The notes: generated from the sequence alone by a model not told the origin. DNA of 64,000 bases from Prinsepia uniflora (GCA_032719365.1 CM064866.1:4941781-5005780); one strand, 5' to 3'. Positions 21,823-33,841 are shown, counted from the stretch's first letter. Program-made: numbers and translations.

Positions 21823-22933
21823 ATGGTAAGCGTTTCACAACTTCAAATCCTACAATCACCTATTGCAGGTCTTACAACCACAGTAGGAACCTCAGTTCAA
21901 GTGAAGCTTGACGATCACAATTATATGACTTGGCATTTCCAAATGGAGTTGCTTCTTAGTGTGCACAATCTGACGGGGTTTGTAAATGGTTCAAACCCTT
22001 GTCCAGAAGTTGTTGATGGTACAGACTCTCAGAATGCTCAGTGTGCTCAGGTTTGGAAGCTACATGATAGAGCCCTCATGCACTGATCACAGCAAAACTG
22101 TCCTCATCTTCAATGTCTTGTGTTATTGGTTGTAGAACCTCACAAGAAATGTGGTCTAATCTCAAGGACAGGTTTGCTTCCATTACCAAAGTCTCCATCT
22201 TTCAAATGAAAACTGATCTCCAAAGCATCAAGAAGGGCCCTGAGAACATGGTTCAGTATCTGCAGAGGATCAAGGATGCTAGAGACAAACTAGAGTCCTG
22301 TGGTGTCCACTTCGAAAACGATGATATAGTCATTCTTGCTTTGAGGGGCCTCCTTGCAGAATACAATACCTTCAGGTGTGTGATCAGAGTCTGTGAAAGT
22401 ACTATTCCCCTTAAAGAATTCATAGCACAACTACTTGCTAAAGAAGCAATCATAGAACAAGGAGGAGATCAAGTTTCCTTCTTGTCTGCATTAACAGCAA
22501 CCCGTAATTCTGCTCCTCACTTTCAAAGTACTAGCTTTGAACCTGGAGTGACTAGTCCATCTGGAGGCCCATCTCCTCCACTTTCCTCTAATACTCCTCA
22601 TCACTCTGTGAATCCTGATCAGCATCAAGACAATGCTCAACAGTTGAATGACTGTCAACAGTTCAGTAACAATTTCTAGCAGTATGGGTACAATTGGGGG
22701 TACAATGCTCCTCCTTTCAATAATCAGTGGAGGGGACAAAACAACTCTTATAGAGGCAGAAAGAACAAGTCTTACAACAATTACAATGGTGGACGGTTCA
22801 GCAGCCAAGGAAGGGGTTCAAATACTCAAAACTCACAGTCAATTCCTACATGTCAGATTTGTGGAAAACGGGGCCATGTTGCATTTGATTGTTATCACAT
22901 GCAATCTTTCTCCCAGGGTCCCCAAATGTCAGA
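21823..22933 (+). pseudogene. copia gag (nucleocapsid with CCHC), broken
   Basis: It starts at ATG 21823. The N-terminus has LDDHNYMTWHFQMELLL, the plant copia gag motif. A one-base frame change near 22080 moves reading to the frame that is open from 22113 to 22679, where QMKTDLQSIKKG...MVQYLQRIKD continues the capsid domain. A TAG at 22677-22679 (probably an ancestral CAG) interrupts an Asn/Gly/Arg-rich tail. A CX2CX4HX4C knuckle, CQICGKRGHVAFDC, lies at 22851-22892. Gag forms the virus-like particle and binds genomic RNA. The reading frame is then cut by the antisense solo LTR at 22934. Confidence 0.9.
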
Positions 22934-25759
22934 TGTCAGGACCCACCCCGGTTCCACCCCGAAAACTGAGGTAAATCCTGCTTCCGTCTGACACCCCGAC
23001 AAAAACCAAAGTAAACTCACGAAAAACCACCAAATTACAAGCCAGACGCAGGAGAAAATGTAATCATCCCGAAGTCAAAGTTTTACAGAGCATAGTACCA
23101 AAATACAAAAGAAAGAAAACCGATAAACAAGATACACGCACAAAGGAAAATTTAAAGCACTCCGGGGTCACTCTCGAGTATTCTATACCTCCGACACTGC
23201 CTCGACGTCAAATCCCCACGCTAGCTCCACGACCTGGAGGGCAATTTAAAACAAAAGGTGTGAGTGGACCATAAAGAATAAAAGTTCAAAAACCATTTTA
23301 TAACAAACAGGGTTTGACCCTCCGTTTTGAAAACATACATGCATAACCCAATTACTAAAAACCGTTATAAATCACATATGAATCGTCATAAAAACATTTG
23401 CAGAATCATGAAACCATGTCATAAGCATCATAAAACTGTATCATAAAACATAAAACCAAGCATTCATTATCCGATCAAACCTGCTGGACCTATCAGAGTC
23501 TTTAAACTCTTGAGTCTTTAAACTCAACAGGCCTACGGGGGAAATATCAATATATCCGAGTCTTTAAACTCTCGAGTCTTTAAACTCAATCCGGGCCCGT
23601 TCCCCGTCAATCACAATATCCGGGTCTTTAAACCCAATAATTAGATCCAGCAAATCCAATCCAAATCCTTTTGAAAACCATTTCCAAATTCACATCCAAA
23701 CCCGAATCCGAAATCACTGGCCCGATGCCCTTCCGACATCCAGAACCGTCATTCCGAACCCAAATCCGGAATTCCACTTTTCCAACTTTAAAACCAAATT
23801 TCGATTCTCGAAATCCGATTTCACAAACGAAAACCTTGATTACCAAAATCATGTTCCAAAATCCCTTTATATTCACTGAGGTCACTTATCATTTGAAAAC
23901 CCCCATTCATGACATCGAAATCAGAATCCAAACTTTTCTCGTAAAACGTACCAAAAATCGTAATGTCCCGAAAACGTGCAAAGCCAACATCACATATTCA
24001 GTAATCACAAAATCACATGTAAAATCGTAAAACAAGTATTTAAAGCAGTTATGCATGCTCAAGTTTTAGAGAAGGGGTCCACTCACAGACACCGGCACGT
24101 CAATCGCGCCCCGTACGTCCCGTACGTTCCTCAGCTTCCTCGGGAAGTCCCGATCCTGCCACAAGTCACCAAAGAACGTCACTAACACGTCTACCAAGGC
24201 TCTCCTAATTTTCCCCAAAAATCCCCGGGTCCTAAACGTAACGAACCGGAACCCTATACTTCCAACCTTGCAGAACTACTTCGAATCGACGTCCGATTAA
24301 CCCGAAACCTATTCCAATGGATCCTTTATGACATTTAGAACAAAAACTCAGTTGGACTCTTCACCGGAAACCGCCGCACGCGCCTCCACGCGCCGCCCAA
24401 AGTGGTTGCGCGTGGGCCTCATGCGCCTGCACACAGTACACTGTTCATCACCGTCTACCTTGGGCGAACCGGTTTGAACCAGCGCACCCGGTTCTCCGCC
24501 GTTCCTACACCGTTTTCTTCCCTCTCTTCACTAGCCTCTTCGTCCAGTCCTAAGCAACCTATTCCCCTCACTTTAACACCTCGACACAGCCTCCTACCCG
24601 TCGTCTTCAACCTCGAAACAAAACCCGAACAGTCCCCTGTTTTCCATCCCGGCCAACCATCTACTCCCCCATCACGGCAACCACCATAGAAGGTTCCTAG
24701 GACCTCACTGAAGCTCACCTAACTCACCAAATCCCTCGACTCAGCCCCTAAGTCCACGACTAATGGTTTGAAAATCACGGCAAAACAGAGCAAGTTAACG
24801 GGAATGAGGAATTACCTGCAGCCGTCCACCATCGTGCTCGCCGCCGCGTTTCCTGGAGTCCACAGAGCCGTCTCAGCTTCCTCTCGAGTCCAATTGGAGC
24901 AACACACGGCCACACCACCACCAACTCCCTCAGTTCTTTCTGTTTTTCCCGTGAACACACCCTTCCTCCTCACACGCAATCACTGCACCTCCCCATCTTC
25001 TCGACACCCTCCTGCACTCTCAACCTCCCTCTGATCACACTCACACACTCACAAAGCTCACACCTTCCCGGCCATCGATCAATTCACCCCTCTGTCTAGT
25101 CTCTGTTTCCTCTCGAATGCACGGTTACACCGCCCCAAATAATTTGGGACCGTGAGAGATCCTAGAAACCACTGGACCCCTTGCACGTGTCACCATCCCC
25201 TCAGCCTTCTAACACATGTCCCAATCCAGCTAGTCCAGGTGTCCTCATCTGGTGCGCACAAATCCCAATGTGAAAAAGACCAATATGCCCCTCATTTGAC
25301 TCAAAATTATGATAATGCCACTACCTTTCTAGACCCGTATCTCACACATCCTAACTCCGATGAACACGTGCCGTCTGTCGTTGAACTCAGTACATCGAGA
25401 TCTACCTAACGGTCCTAGGTCAAAGTACCAAAACCCGATCGTACGAAAAGTCAACTTTTCCCCATATTTTAGCCAAATTACGGCAATGCCCTCAACCTTC
25501 CGAACATTATAACTTCCTCCTCGGATGTCGGAATCGGGCGTGCCACCTGTCTATGAATGCGTGACGTCCCGAACTACGTCACAGTCATCGGTCAAAGTCC
25601 ATTCAACCACCCGAACTAAAAGTCAACTTTTTACCCAAACTAGGGGCAATATCGTCATTCTACGCTACAATCCAAAAGTGCCCAACTAACCACCGATTAA
25701 GCTCACTAATCCCCTCTTAATCACTGTCTTAACCCTAATTTCCGGGACGGGTCCTTACA
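22934..25759 (-). mobile_element. Solo LTR of a long-LTR gypsy element, antisense inside copia, TSD TCAGA
   Basis: Read on the minus strand it starts TGTAAGGACCCGTCCC and ends GGTGGGTCCTGACA. Perfect 5-bp duplications TCAGA flank it (22929-22933 and 25760-25764). Length 2826 bp. Minus-strand landmarks are the GTGAGTGGAC box (24086-24077), the GTCCACTCAC box (23269-23260) and an acceptor-like CCCTCCAG ending at 23234. It sits exactly at the copia gag-protease junction. The short frames in it (for example 24402-24689) are LTR shadows. Confidence 0.93.
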
Positions 25760-27313
25760 TCAGACCCTTGCCAAATCTGTTAGAAATATGGCCACAGTGC
25801 TCTGAACTGCTACCACAGAGCCAATGTTTCCTATCAAGGCACTCCTCCCTCCATTGTCCTGACCAATAATCTTCAAGCTATGACAACCTCATCTCCAGGG
25901 TTCTCATTTTTACAACCAAGCCCTCAAGGAATCTCTCAGAACCAAGACTTCTAGATTGCTGATACAGGTGCAACAGCTCACATGACAGCTGACCTTTCCC
26001 AACTGAATATGGTATCACCACATACCTCATCTGAGACAGTTACCATAGCTAGTGGAACAGGTTTGCATATTCCTCACACTGGAAACACTTCTCTTGTCAC
26101 TAATTCCCCTTCTCCACAGTCAGTTAAGCTGAATCAGGTGTTACATGTGCCCAATATCACTCAGAACTTGCTTTCTGTTAATCAGTTCTGTAGAGATAAT
26201 CAGTGTAGCTTTATTCTTGATGATGTCTGCTTTGCAATTCAGGACAGATTCACAGGCCAAATTCTCTACAAGGGGCTGAGCAATGAAGGACTTTATTCCA
26301 TCCCATATCCGTTGCCATCATTTCCTGCCATTCAGTTTCAGAAATCTCCTCAATCTGCTTTTCTGTGTAAGAAGGTTCCCTTCAGTCTGTGGCATCATCG
26401 ATTAGGGCACCCTGCCAATGATGTAGTTTCTTTAGTCCTTAAGAGATCTAGTGTAGATGTTTTTCCTGATAAACACCAATATCTATGTGAACCTTGTTTG
26501 CAAGGAAAGTTCACCAAACTGTCATTTCCCTCTTCTGCTTCAAAATCCCTAAGCTTCTTTGAAGTTGTTCACACCGATATATGGGGTCCTTCACCTCAAC
26601 CTTCTCATGAAGGATATAGATACTATGTCACTTTGATAGATGAATGTACAAGGTTTACTTGGTTAATTCCAATGAAGAACAAATCAGATTTCTATTCTAT
26701 CTTTGTCTCCTTTTGTGCATCTATCTTGAATAATTTTGCTGTTTCTGTCAAGACTCTCCAATCTGATGGTGGAAGAGAATACTCCAGTTCTAAGTTGCAC
26801 CAGTTCCTTGCACAAAAAGGAATCAGGCACCAAAAGTCCTGTCCTCACACTCCTGAACAAAATGGTTTAGTAGAAAGGAAGCACATGCATATAATTGAAA
26901 CCACTGTGACATTGTTCCAAACTACTAAACTTCCTGCACAGTTTTGGGTTTATGCCTCTCTCACTTCTGTCTATCTAATCAACAGAATGCCCTGCTCTAA
27001 TCTGCAAATGGTATCTCCTTATGAAAAACTATATGGCTCACTGTCTGATATAAGCCTTCTGCAGATCTTTGGATGCTCCTGTTTTCCCTTGCTCAGGCCC
27101 TATAATAGGACTAAACTCCAGCCAAAGACTGTTAAGTGTGTGTTCCTGGGTTATGCAGCATCCTATAAAGGGTACATTTGCTTTGATCCAGTCTCCACTA
27201 GAACTTACTTTTCAAGGCATGTGTTATTCAATGAATCTGAGTTTCCCTATGAGTCCCTTACACTTAAGTCTTCCTCACTGACCCCTGGAACTTCATCTGA
27301 TTCAGTTCCCTAG
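25760..27313 (+). pseudogene. copia protease and integrase, partial
   Basis: The protease active site DTGAT is at 25961-25975, just after a TAG at 25952-25954. The open frame from the ATG at 25982 (443 codons) covers the rest of the protease, the GAG-pre-integrase zinc finger (H139, H143, C169, C172 in LWHHRLGH and CEPC) and the integrase core with the D199-D262-E298 triad (HTDIWGP, LQSDGGREY, EQNGLVERKH), in correct D,D-35-E spacing. It ends with an in-frame TAG at 27311-27313. Integrase joins element cDNA to chromosomal DNA. Apart from the stops, catalytic residues are intact, so decay is moderate. Confidence 0.95.
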
Positions 27314-27864
27314 TATTTTCCCTTACCTGATTTTCCTTCTCCTGAGCCTCATTTCCACAGTTCTGTGTGTGAACTTGTGATTCCTACTTCCAACAGGCCC
27401 TCTCAACTTGGAACATCTTCTGAGGTCTCTTCAGCCCCTCAGTCTTCTACATTCTCTCCAATTTCAGATTTTCCTCCTATTCTTGGGGTCACCCCAGAGG
27501 TGCCTTCAGTTCCACAGTCCTTTGCTAGCAATTCTGCTCCAGACACTTCAGCCTCCTCAATTGCTCCACCCTCTGAGCTCCCTACTTCAGTGACCAGTCT
27601 GGATTCTGATTCCCCTTTTAATCCTGACCTTCTTCAGATTGTTCTTCCCATTTCTGGTGTCAACATGCACTCTATGCAGACCAGGTCCAAGAGTGGAATT
27701 ATCAGGAAAAAGGCCTTCAGCTCCAGCCTCACTTGTCCATCTGATGATGCTGATTTGTCTATTACTGAACCTGCCTCTTTCAAATCTGCCATTACTTCTC
27801 CTATCAACTTACTTGGACTCTTGTTCCTCTCCCAGTAGGCAAAAACCTGGTAGGTTGAAAATGG
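27314..27864 (+). pseudogene. copia integrase-RT linker, with a deletion and a nonsense codon
   Basis: The same frame as the integrase continues to 27838 as a Ser/Pro-rich linker containing the conserved MQTRSKSGI motif that precedes RT. After SAITSPIN the sequence jumps to TWTLVPLP (about 27809), which lacks the usual segment between these motifs. Reading must also change frame there. A TGA follows in the GCKWVYR-type motif (the usual Cys codon is one base away), just before the RT frame. Confidence 0.85.
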
Positions 27865-29259
27865 GTGTATAGAGTCAAGAAGAATGCAGATGGCTCTGTT
27901 GGAAGGTATAAAGCTAGATTGGTGGCCAAAGGGTTTAGTCAGGAAGAAGGGATCGATTATGGTGAAACCTTTAGCCCTGTTGTGAAACCTACTACTGTTC
28001 GATTGGTTTTGGCTCTGGCAGCTCAATTTTCTTGGCCCTTGAGACAGCTTGATGTGAAGAATGCCTTTCTTCATGGCATTCTCAGAGAAGAGGTCTTCAT
28101 GTCCCAGCCACCGGGGTTTGAGAGTCCTCATCAGAAGGATCATGTTTGCCTACTGCATAAGTCCTTGTATGGGTTGAAGCAAGCCTCTCGTGCTTGGAAT
28201 GATCGTTTTACAAGTTTTCTCCTCAGTCTTGGGTTCACATCCACATGGTCTGATGCTTCATTATTTGTGCAGCACACTTCTGCTGATCTAGTGATCCTTC
28301 TCCTCTATGTAGATGATATTATACTCACAGGTAGTTCCTCTACTGCTATACATGTTGTCACTGACTCTCTAGCTAAAGAATTTGACATGAAGGACCTAGG
28401 GGAACTTCATTACTTCCTTGGGATTCAGATTACCCGTACTACCTCTGGTCTCTTCTTGTCACAAGAGAAGTACGTCCATGATTTTCTTGCTAAAACTGCC
28501 ATGACTCACAGTAATGGCTTTGTTACCCCAAGTGCCCCAGGTACTAGGCTTCATAGACATGATGGCCCTGCTTATCCCAATCCTTCCAACTATAGGAGTA
28601 TTGTTGGAGCATTACAGTATCTCACTTTCACTAGGCCTGATATAGCCTTCTCTGTCAACCAGGTTTTTCAGTTCATGCAAGAACCATGTGAGTCCCACTT
28701 CATGGCTGTTAAGAGGATTCTCAGGTATCTCCAAGGTAATTCTCATCGTGGCATCAGGTATACCCCTGGTTCCCTTGAAATCACTGCCTATATAGATGCA
28801 GATTGGGCAGGTGACCCCAATGATCGACGGTCCACTACAAGTTTAGTTGTCTTTCTTGGTCCCAATCCTATTTCCTGGTCTTCCAAGAAGAAGCAAACTG
28901 TCTCTAAGTCAAGCACAGAGGATGAATATAGAGCACTGGCCATCACTGCTGCTGAACTCACTTGGATCCGTCAGCTTATTTATGTCATTCATGTTCCTTT
29001 ACTCAAGGCTCCTCTCATATACTGTGATAGCACTTCTGCCACTTCCCTATCTGCTAACCCAATGTTCTACTCCCGGGCCAAGCACATTGAGGTTGACTAT
29101 CACTTTGTACGGGAGCGTGTCATTCGTGGGGATCTTGATGTTAAACATGTCTCATCCTGTGATCAAGTGGCCGATATGTTTACAAAGTCTCTCGATGAGA
29201 AGATGTTTAATGTCCATGTCTTCAACCTGATGGAACATCAGCTTGAGGGGGGATGTTAG
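27865..29259 (+). pseudogene. copia reverse transcriptase and RNase H
   Basis: This 464-codon frame is open to its natural end in the 3' LTR edge. RT motifs are KARLVAKGFSQ, QLDVKNAFLHG, KSLYGLKQA and catalytic YVDD at residues 148-151. RNase H follows, with YIDADWAGD, SKSSTEDEYRALA and a C-terminal HVSSCDQVADMFTKSL. RT-RNase H converts element RNA to double-stranded cDNA. The listed ATG is internal: the true polyprotein enters from upstream through the broken linker. The motif style suggests a plant Ale/Retrofit- or Tork-like lineage, which I cannot settle by eye. Confidence 0.95.
29244..29253 (+). other. Polypurine tract of the copia element
   Basis: GAGGGGGGA directly precedes the TGTTAG start of the 3' LTR. 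Confidence 0.85.
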
Positions 29260-29691
29260 CAGTACATAAGCACAGGCCATCTTACACAGGTCTTCATGAA
29301 GATTGACAATGCACATGTGTGTGTGTGTGTGTGTGTGCACAGGTGATTGTTGCACTGTGCTCAGGAACACAGATTACTTCACAATGCACAGGTGATTGAT
29401 GCACTGTGCTCAGGTGATCTACCGTTGGTTAGCTAAGCATGTGATTGTGACAAGTGTCGCAATCACCATGATTCTAGGAAACAGATTTGTAACAGTTGAA
29501 GAGAATCTCCAACTGTATTGGTTAATCAACCCGATAGCTAGGTGTGTGTGTACAGTGCCTTAGACTCTAAGAAAATGATTGTAACTATATAACCTGTGTT
29601 GATCTCACTGAAAGGTTAATGAAATGAAAGTAAACTCTTCCTGATTTTTGCATTCTCTCAATTCACTCCTCCTCTCTTACACCTTCTATCA
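29254..29691 (+). repeat. 3' LTR of the copia element
   Basis: This 438-bp LTR runs from TGTTAGCAGT to CTTCTATCA. It contains a (GT)n microsatellite at about 29315-29337 that the truncated 5' LTR lacks. CTGAT follows at 29692. Confidence 0.95.
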
Positions 29692-30033
29692 CTGATAACT
29701 TTTTCATAAACTCACAAAGATCCAACCAAATATCTTAACAACCAACCCAAAATTTGGCAATTCAGACCGAAAGATTCAACCAAAAATCAAAACTTAGTAC
29801 GCATATAAACTAAATTTGAAATCTGAACAGAACCTCTACACTAAATTTTATTAGATTTAGTGTTCATCATTTAAGATGTATTTTCAAATTTTAAAATCTG
29901 CCCAAAACTCATGGACTAATCTACCTACTCTCCACTTTGCAAAATTTTATGAAACTCTAAATCTTTTACACTTTGGACAATATTTTTGATTCCGTCAAAA
30001 GTAAACAAGTGAAAATATGCATAGGTTTCGAAA
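29692..30033. repeat. Duplicated AT-rich block, copy B, middle part
   Basis: It continues copy B to the right of the copia element and matches 18922-19260 of copy A (TTTTCATAAACTCACAAAGATCC and onwards). Confidence 0.85.
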
Positions 30034-31460
30034 TGATAATGCTATGGGTATCACATACTTTCTCATTTTTTTTTGTATCCCAACATATGTGGTGTCTGAT
30101 GTGGCGTTCCATGTAAGACCCATGTCCTGGAGGGAACAGTGAACAATCCCACATTCCTGCGAGGGGGAATGGTCTGGGAGAGGACGGTGGTATGCCTTAA
30201 AGGTGTAGGCACACACCTATCTAGCACTAGGCCTTTTGGGAGCTCAAGTGGCTTTGGAGGGGATTGGAACCCCAAAGTTAAGCGAGTTGAGGCTGGTGTA
30301 ATTCCATGATGGGTGACCCCCTGGGAAATTGCACCATGAGCTCCCGAAAACAAAACCGTGAGGGCGAGGCCCAAAACGGACAATATGGTGCTAGATGAGT
30401 CGGGTCCTGACCAAGGAGGGTCGGGTCTTGACATTCCATGTCATCATTTTTTTTTTGCCAATATGTCATCATTATTACCTATCTTAAAATCAAAATTAAG
30501 ATAAAAATAAAATCAAATATTAAAAAAATTAAATTAAAATACAAAATGAACAAAATATGAACAAAACCGAATGTCTCCTTAAAAAAAACTTAAACTCTAA
30601 GAATTTCATAGCATCAAATTGTATTTTTTTCCAGAAAATCATAAACCCTAATATATATATATATATATTAAATAATTGCATAGCATCAAAGAAACTTTTA
30701 CCCAGTTTACCTGGATCGTCTCCTTGTATATATTTATAATAAGAACTTTCGCCCAACATAGACAACAAAAAAATTTAGATACCTTGTCAAATTCACTTAT
30801 TGTAGGCCCAAAAAAAATCACAGCGTTTTCCAAACACATTAACTTTCTCGGATTCTGGATATTACATCTTCTGCCCCTCTATTCAAACTTTTAAGACTCG
30901 GAGCGAAAGTCTTTATCAATGTCCTGTCATCACAGCAAAACATACCTATATTTTTTATGTTTATCACCCGTGATGCTGAAATGGAGCATGCCAACATCAA
31001 GCGCATCATGAAAGGATTCTAACGATAGACTCTCAATATAGACACTTTATATCCCTTTAGGTTTAATGCATTGAAGGTGTAATTCGTCAATGCATTTGCA
31101 GCAACATAAGATCCATTTGAAAAACATATCGTCCACGATATTATATAGCTTCCCAATTTCAAGTAATGGATGTTTTGGAAATTATTTAATATATTCTTAG
31201 GATTTATGATTTTCTGAAGAAAAAAAGACGATTTGATACTATGAAATTCTTAGGGTTTGAGTTTTTCTGAAAGGAGACAATCGGTCTTGTTTATATATTG
31301 TTAATTTTTTTAACATTTTTTTATTTTATGATAGATAATTAAATTGATGACATAGTTTGACAAAAAAAATGATGACATGAAACTTTATATCAAACACCAC
31401 ATGTACATGTGCTGTGATACAAAAAAAAAGAGAAAATAGGTGATATTTATAGCATTATTC
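30034..31460. mobile_element. TIR element absent from copy A (probable Mutator-type MITE), 1427 bp including a nested Cassandra LTR
   Basis: The left end TGATAATGCTATGGGTATCA and the inward-read right end GAATAATGCTATAAATATCA form an inverted repeat of about 30 bp with mismatches (TAATGCTAT and TATCAC are shared). A 9-bp flank, GTTTCGAAA at the left and TTTTCAAAA at the right, is an imperfect match. Copy A of the surrounding block lacks the insertion (19253-19263), which supports these borders. There is no transposase frame. The interior is AT-rich, with a solo Cassandra LTR at 30112-30433 and a short TA repeat near 30651. Confidence 0.65.
30112..30433 (+). mobile_element. Solo Cassandra (TRIM) LTR with 5S-like sequence, TSD TTCCA
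   Basis: It starts TGTAAGACCC and ends GTCTTGACA, 322 bp. TTCCA flanks both sides (30107-30111 and 30434-30438). It contains the 5S-rRNA-like core AAGTTAAGCGAGTTGAGGC and GATGGGTGACCCCCTGGGAA (about 30270-30332), the hallmark of Cassandra. It closely matches the LTRs at 59401 and 59805. Confidence 0.93.
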
Positions 31461-31570
31461 TTTTCAAAAAGAATACTATAGACCATGGATTTAGCAAGTG
31501 ATCGAGACACTTGACTCTTTTAAGGTCGGCCAACAAGTAAAACTATAATATAATGATACTTAAGATAATG
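31461..31570. repeat. Duplicated AT-rich block, copy B, right part
   Basis: It matches 19254-19470 of copy A in pieces (CCATGGATT, GCAAGTGAT, AAGACACTT-like words and ATAATGATACTTAAGATAAT). Confidence 0.75.
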
Positions 31571-32279
31571 TGACGTCAAATATATATGTATCAATCGACA
31601 GCGTACCAATATATTTGCAAGTGAATATGTTAACGAACCTTAGTTTTAGCCGGAATAATATAATGGCCTCCTAATTGGGTATCTTCATTTGAATATCTAG
31701 CAAGGGGAATTGGATTTGGGCTGTGCCTCCTCAAAGTTTCATGGAAAATTGAATTTAAGGAATGGCAGCTGCGACAAATGTTCCTCGCTTACCTTCTCGG
31801 ATCCACAAACGTATTTTTTAATTTCCTACTATACAAACGATCCTGCACATCATATAAAATCAAAAATCAAGTTAAGAGCCAATCAATTGGAACAACGACC
31901 TGTCGTTTGGGTGTTCTACAGGTTAATTCATACATTGCCCATTCTGTTGTTACCAATGTCGTATCGGCTGCCTCAAGAATTGTCTCCCATACAAAATTAT
32001 GAATTTGCTCCATTGTTGCTTGAGATAGTAAGTAATCCAGAAACAAATATAAGAATAATGCTATTTGTTCACACTAAATTAACTATATTAGTGATAGTAT
32101 ACTTGGTGTGGCATTCTATTTATCACAAAAAATAAATACTAAGTGATTTAATTTTTTAATATAACTTCATTCATTAATTTTCATATCAAATGTGCCACTA
32201 AATATGACCAATTTAGTGTGTTCAAATATTATTTCTCTAAATATAAATGTCTGAAACAATTCCTTCATTTGCTCCTTTA
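31571..32279. other. Intergenic stretch, no recognised gene
   Basis: A 141-codon forward frame at 31710-32135 and an overlapping one at 31778-32002 show no domain, and the composition is ordinary AT-rich. A start-like AATGGCAGCTGCGACAAATG at about 31761 is notable but leads to a stop within 20 codons. Confidence 0.4.
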
Positions 32280-32287
32280 CAAGGGCA

Positions 32288-32769
32288 CATGGCCAGTCTA
32301 AATATTTGAAGGTCCATGACAAAAATAGAAAATATGCCCTCTATTTGCATACTTAACTATTAAAAATGTAATTTTTTTATGAATTGATTATTTCATTTTT
32401 ATACTAAGACGCCTAGTTAAAACTTTGTTAAAGAAAATTCATTGGGACAAAACTACTAAAGAAGACAAAAAAGGACTTGATGTCCAAAATATTATATTCA
32501 GTTCAAAAACAAAAAAGACAAATCTCATATTTCTAGTAGTTTACAGTTTTTATATTCAATACAAATAGTTAGTCTTTAAATAAGAGCTCGATCATTTAAA
32601 AAATATTGAAACAATATCAAACTTAAATGTTTTTATATTATTTTTTCCGTATACTTTATTTATTTATTTATTATATATAATATTAATAATTTTATGTTTA
32701 ATTTTGAACCTTATGTTATTCGGAGCCCATAACTTGCACCCCTTGGGCCTCCCCTTTCGATCGGCCCTG
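32288..32769. mobile_element. hAT-type MITE, 482 bp, TSD CAAGGGCA
   Basis: Perfect 8-bp duplications CAAGGGCA at 32280-32287 and 32770-32777 flank it. Terminal inverted repeats are CATGGCCAGTC (left) and CAGGGCCGATC (right end read inward). There is no coding capacity. The 8-bp TSD and a CA-GGCC terminus indicate the hAT superfamily. Confidence 0.8.
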
Positions 32770-33008
32770 CAAGGGCATTCATGAGTATATTTGTGATGAT
32801 GCCAATATTCGGCCGGCCCTGCAAGCCCAGAACTTACAAGTCTTCTGGTCTCCTACCAGTGGCAGCCCAGGAACCACTACTTGCATAATCAACCCAAAGA
32901 AAAAAAAGAAGGAATAATGTTATTGTGCCGATGCCATTATTTCATGGGGAGAAAAACAGAAGATCTTGAGATGAGATCAATGTAAATACAAAATAATATT
33001 ATCATGGT

Positions 33009-33617
33009 TGCTGATGCAAGAAATAGATCAACTTAGACTTGCCTCGTTGAGCTCCTTCGTTGCTCCTCTCGGGGTAGTGAGACCTGCACAGGGAGAAGGT
33101 AAGGGCAAAGGGACACCGGTGTGGTGCCAGCCTAACCGTCTCCGATGCTTAACTAAGTTTAAGTGGGGAGGTTATTGTAGCAATTTAGGCAGCGTGAGGG
33201 TAAGACTGTCATTACCTTTTTGGAAGGGGATGCCCTTCTATTTATAGTAGCATTGAATGTCTTTGTTGGTGTTTGTCAATGTGGGATAAATGCTACTATC
33301 TTTAGGAGCTGCCAGGTGTCCTGTGGTGGTCCTAGGCAGCATTTATGACTTGTTAGGTGGTCCGGCAGACCAGATTTGAGCGACCTAGGTAGAGTCGGTC
33401 TCTGGTTGGTTTATAAGAAGACCGATTGTTTGTAAGGCTGATCTTCCGGTCGGATATTCGGGTGCGATCTCCTCGGGTTGTGAAGGCCTTGTCGGCCTGG
33501 TCTGGGGTGTCTATAGGCTGGCAGATCAGACATGACTAGTTAACTTTGAGCTTGGTTTTTGTGAGCTCGTTCAAGCCAGGCCAACTTGGTTCTTAGTGAC
33601 TAGTTTAGGTATGAACA
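33009..33617 (-). repeat. 3' LTR (minus orientation) of the Tat-like element
   Basis: It is homologous along its length to 38704-39318, with many scattered differences and small indels. The insertion is thus clearly older than the 9.6-kb element. The open frames at 33008-33247 and 38718-38942 are the same non-coding LTR stretch. Confidence 0.9.
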
Positions 33618-33841
33618 TAAGTCCCTCAAGTCGTTGACTGACATGGATTGCCTCGGTTGAGGGTTTGCATTGTTCCTGTCGGCCTGTCCAGTTATACAGT
33701 ATGCCAATCCCCAGTCCCCTAAGCCTTTGATGGAGGGAGGATGCCGAGGGAGAAGTGATTGAATGGCAGGTTCGCGTAGATCTTAGAATGACTTGGTTGT
33801 TGATCGGTCTAGGGGTATGCTCAGGCCGATCTGGGCTCACA

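Larger units (their letters stand above)
21173..29691 (+). mobile_element. Ty1/copia retrotransposon, TSD CTGAT, carrying a nested antisense solo LTR
   Basis: The 5' LTR (21173-21516) and 3' LTR (29254-29691) are flanked by CTGAT at 21168-21172 and 29692-29696. Domain order is gag, CCHC, protease, integrase, RT, RNase H, which is copia order. A solo gypsy LTR (22934-25759, reverse orientation) has split gag from protease. Several stops and frameshifts make the element non-autonomous. Overlapping parts of the two LTRs differ at roughly eight positions in 344, much more than the 9.6-kb element. Confidence 0.95.

Noticed and set aside
24402..24718. Proline/serine-rich forward frame and its reverse partner
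   Set aside because: Both lie inside the antisense solo LTR; the GC-rich stretch is a known landmark of that LTR family.
31710..32135. 141-codon forward frame
   Set aside because: No domain, AT-rich composition, no splice or homology support.
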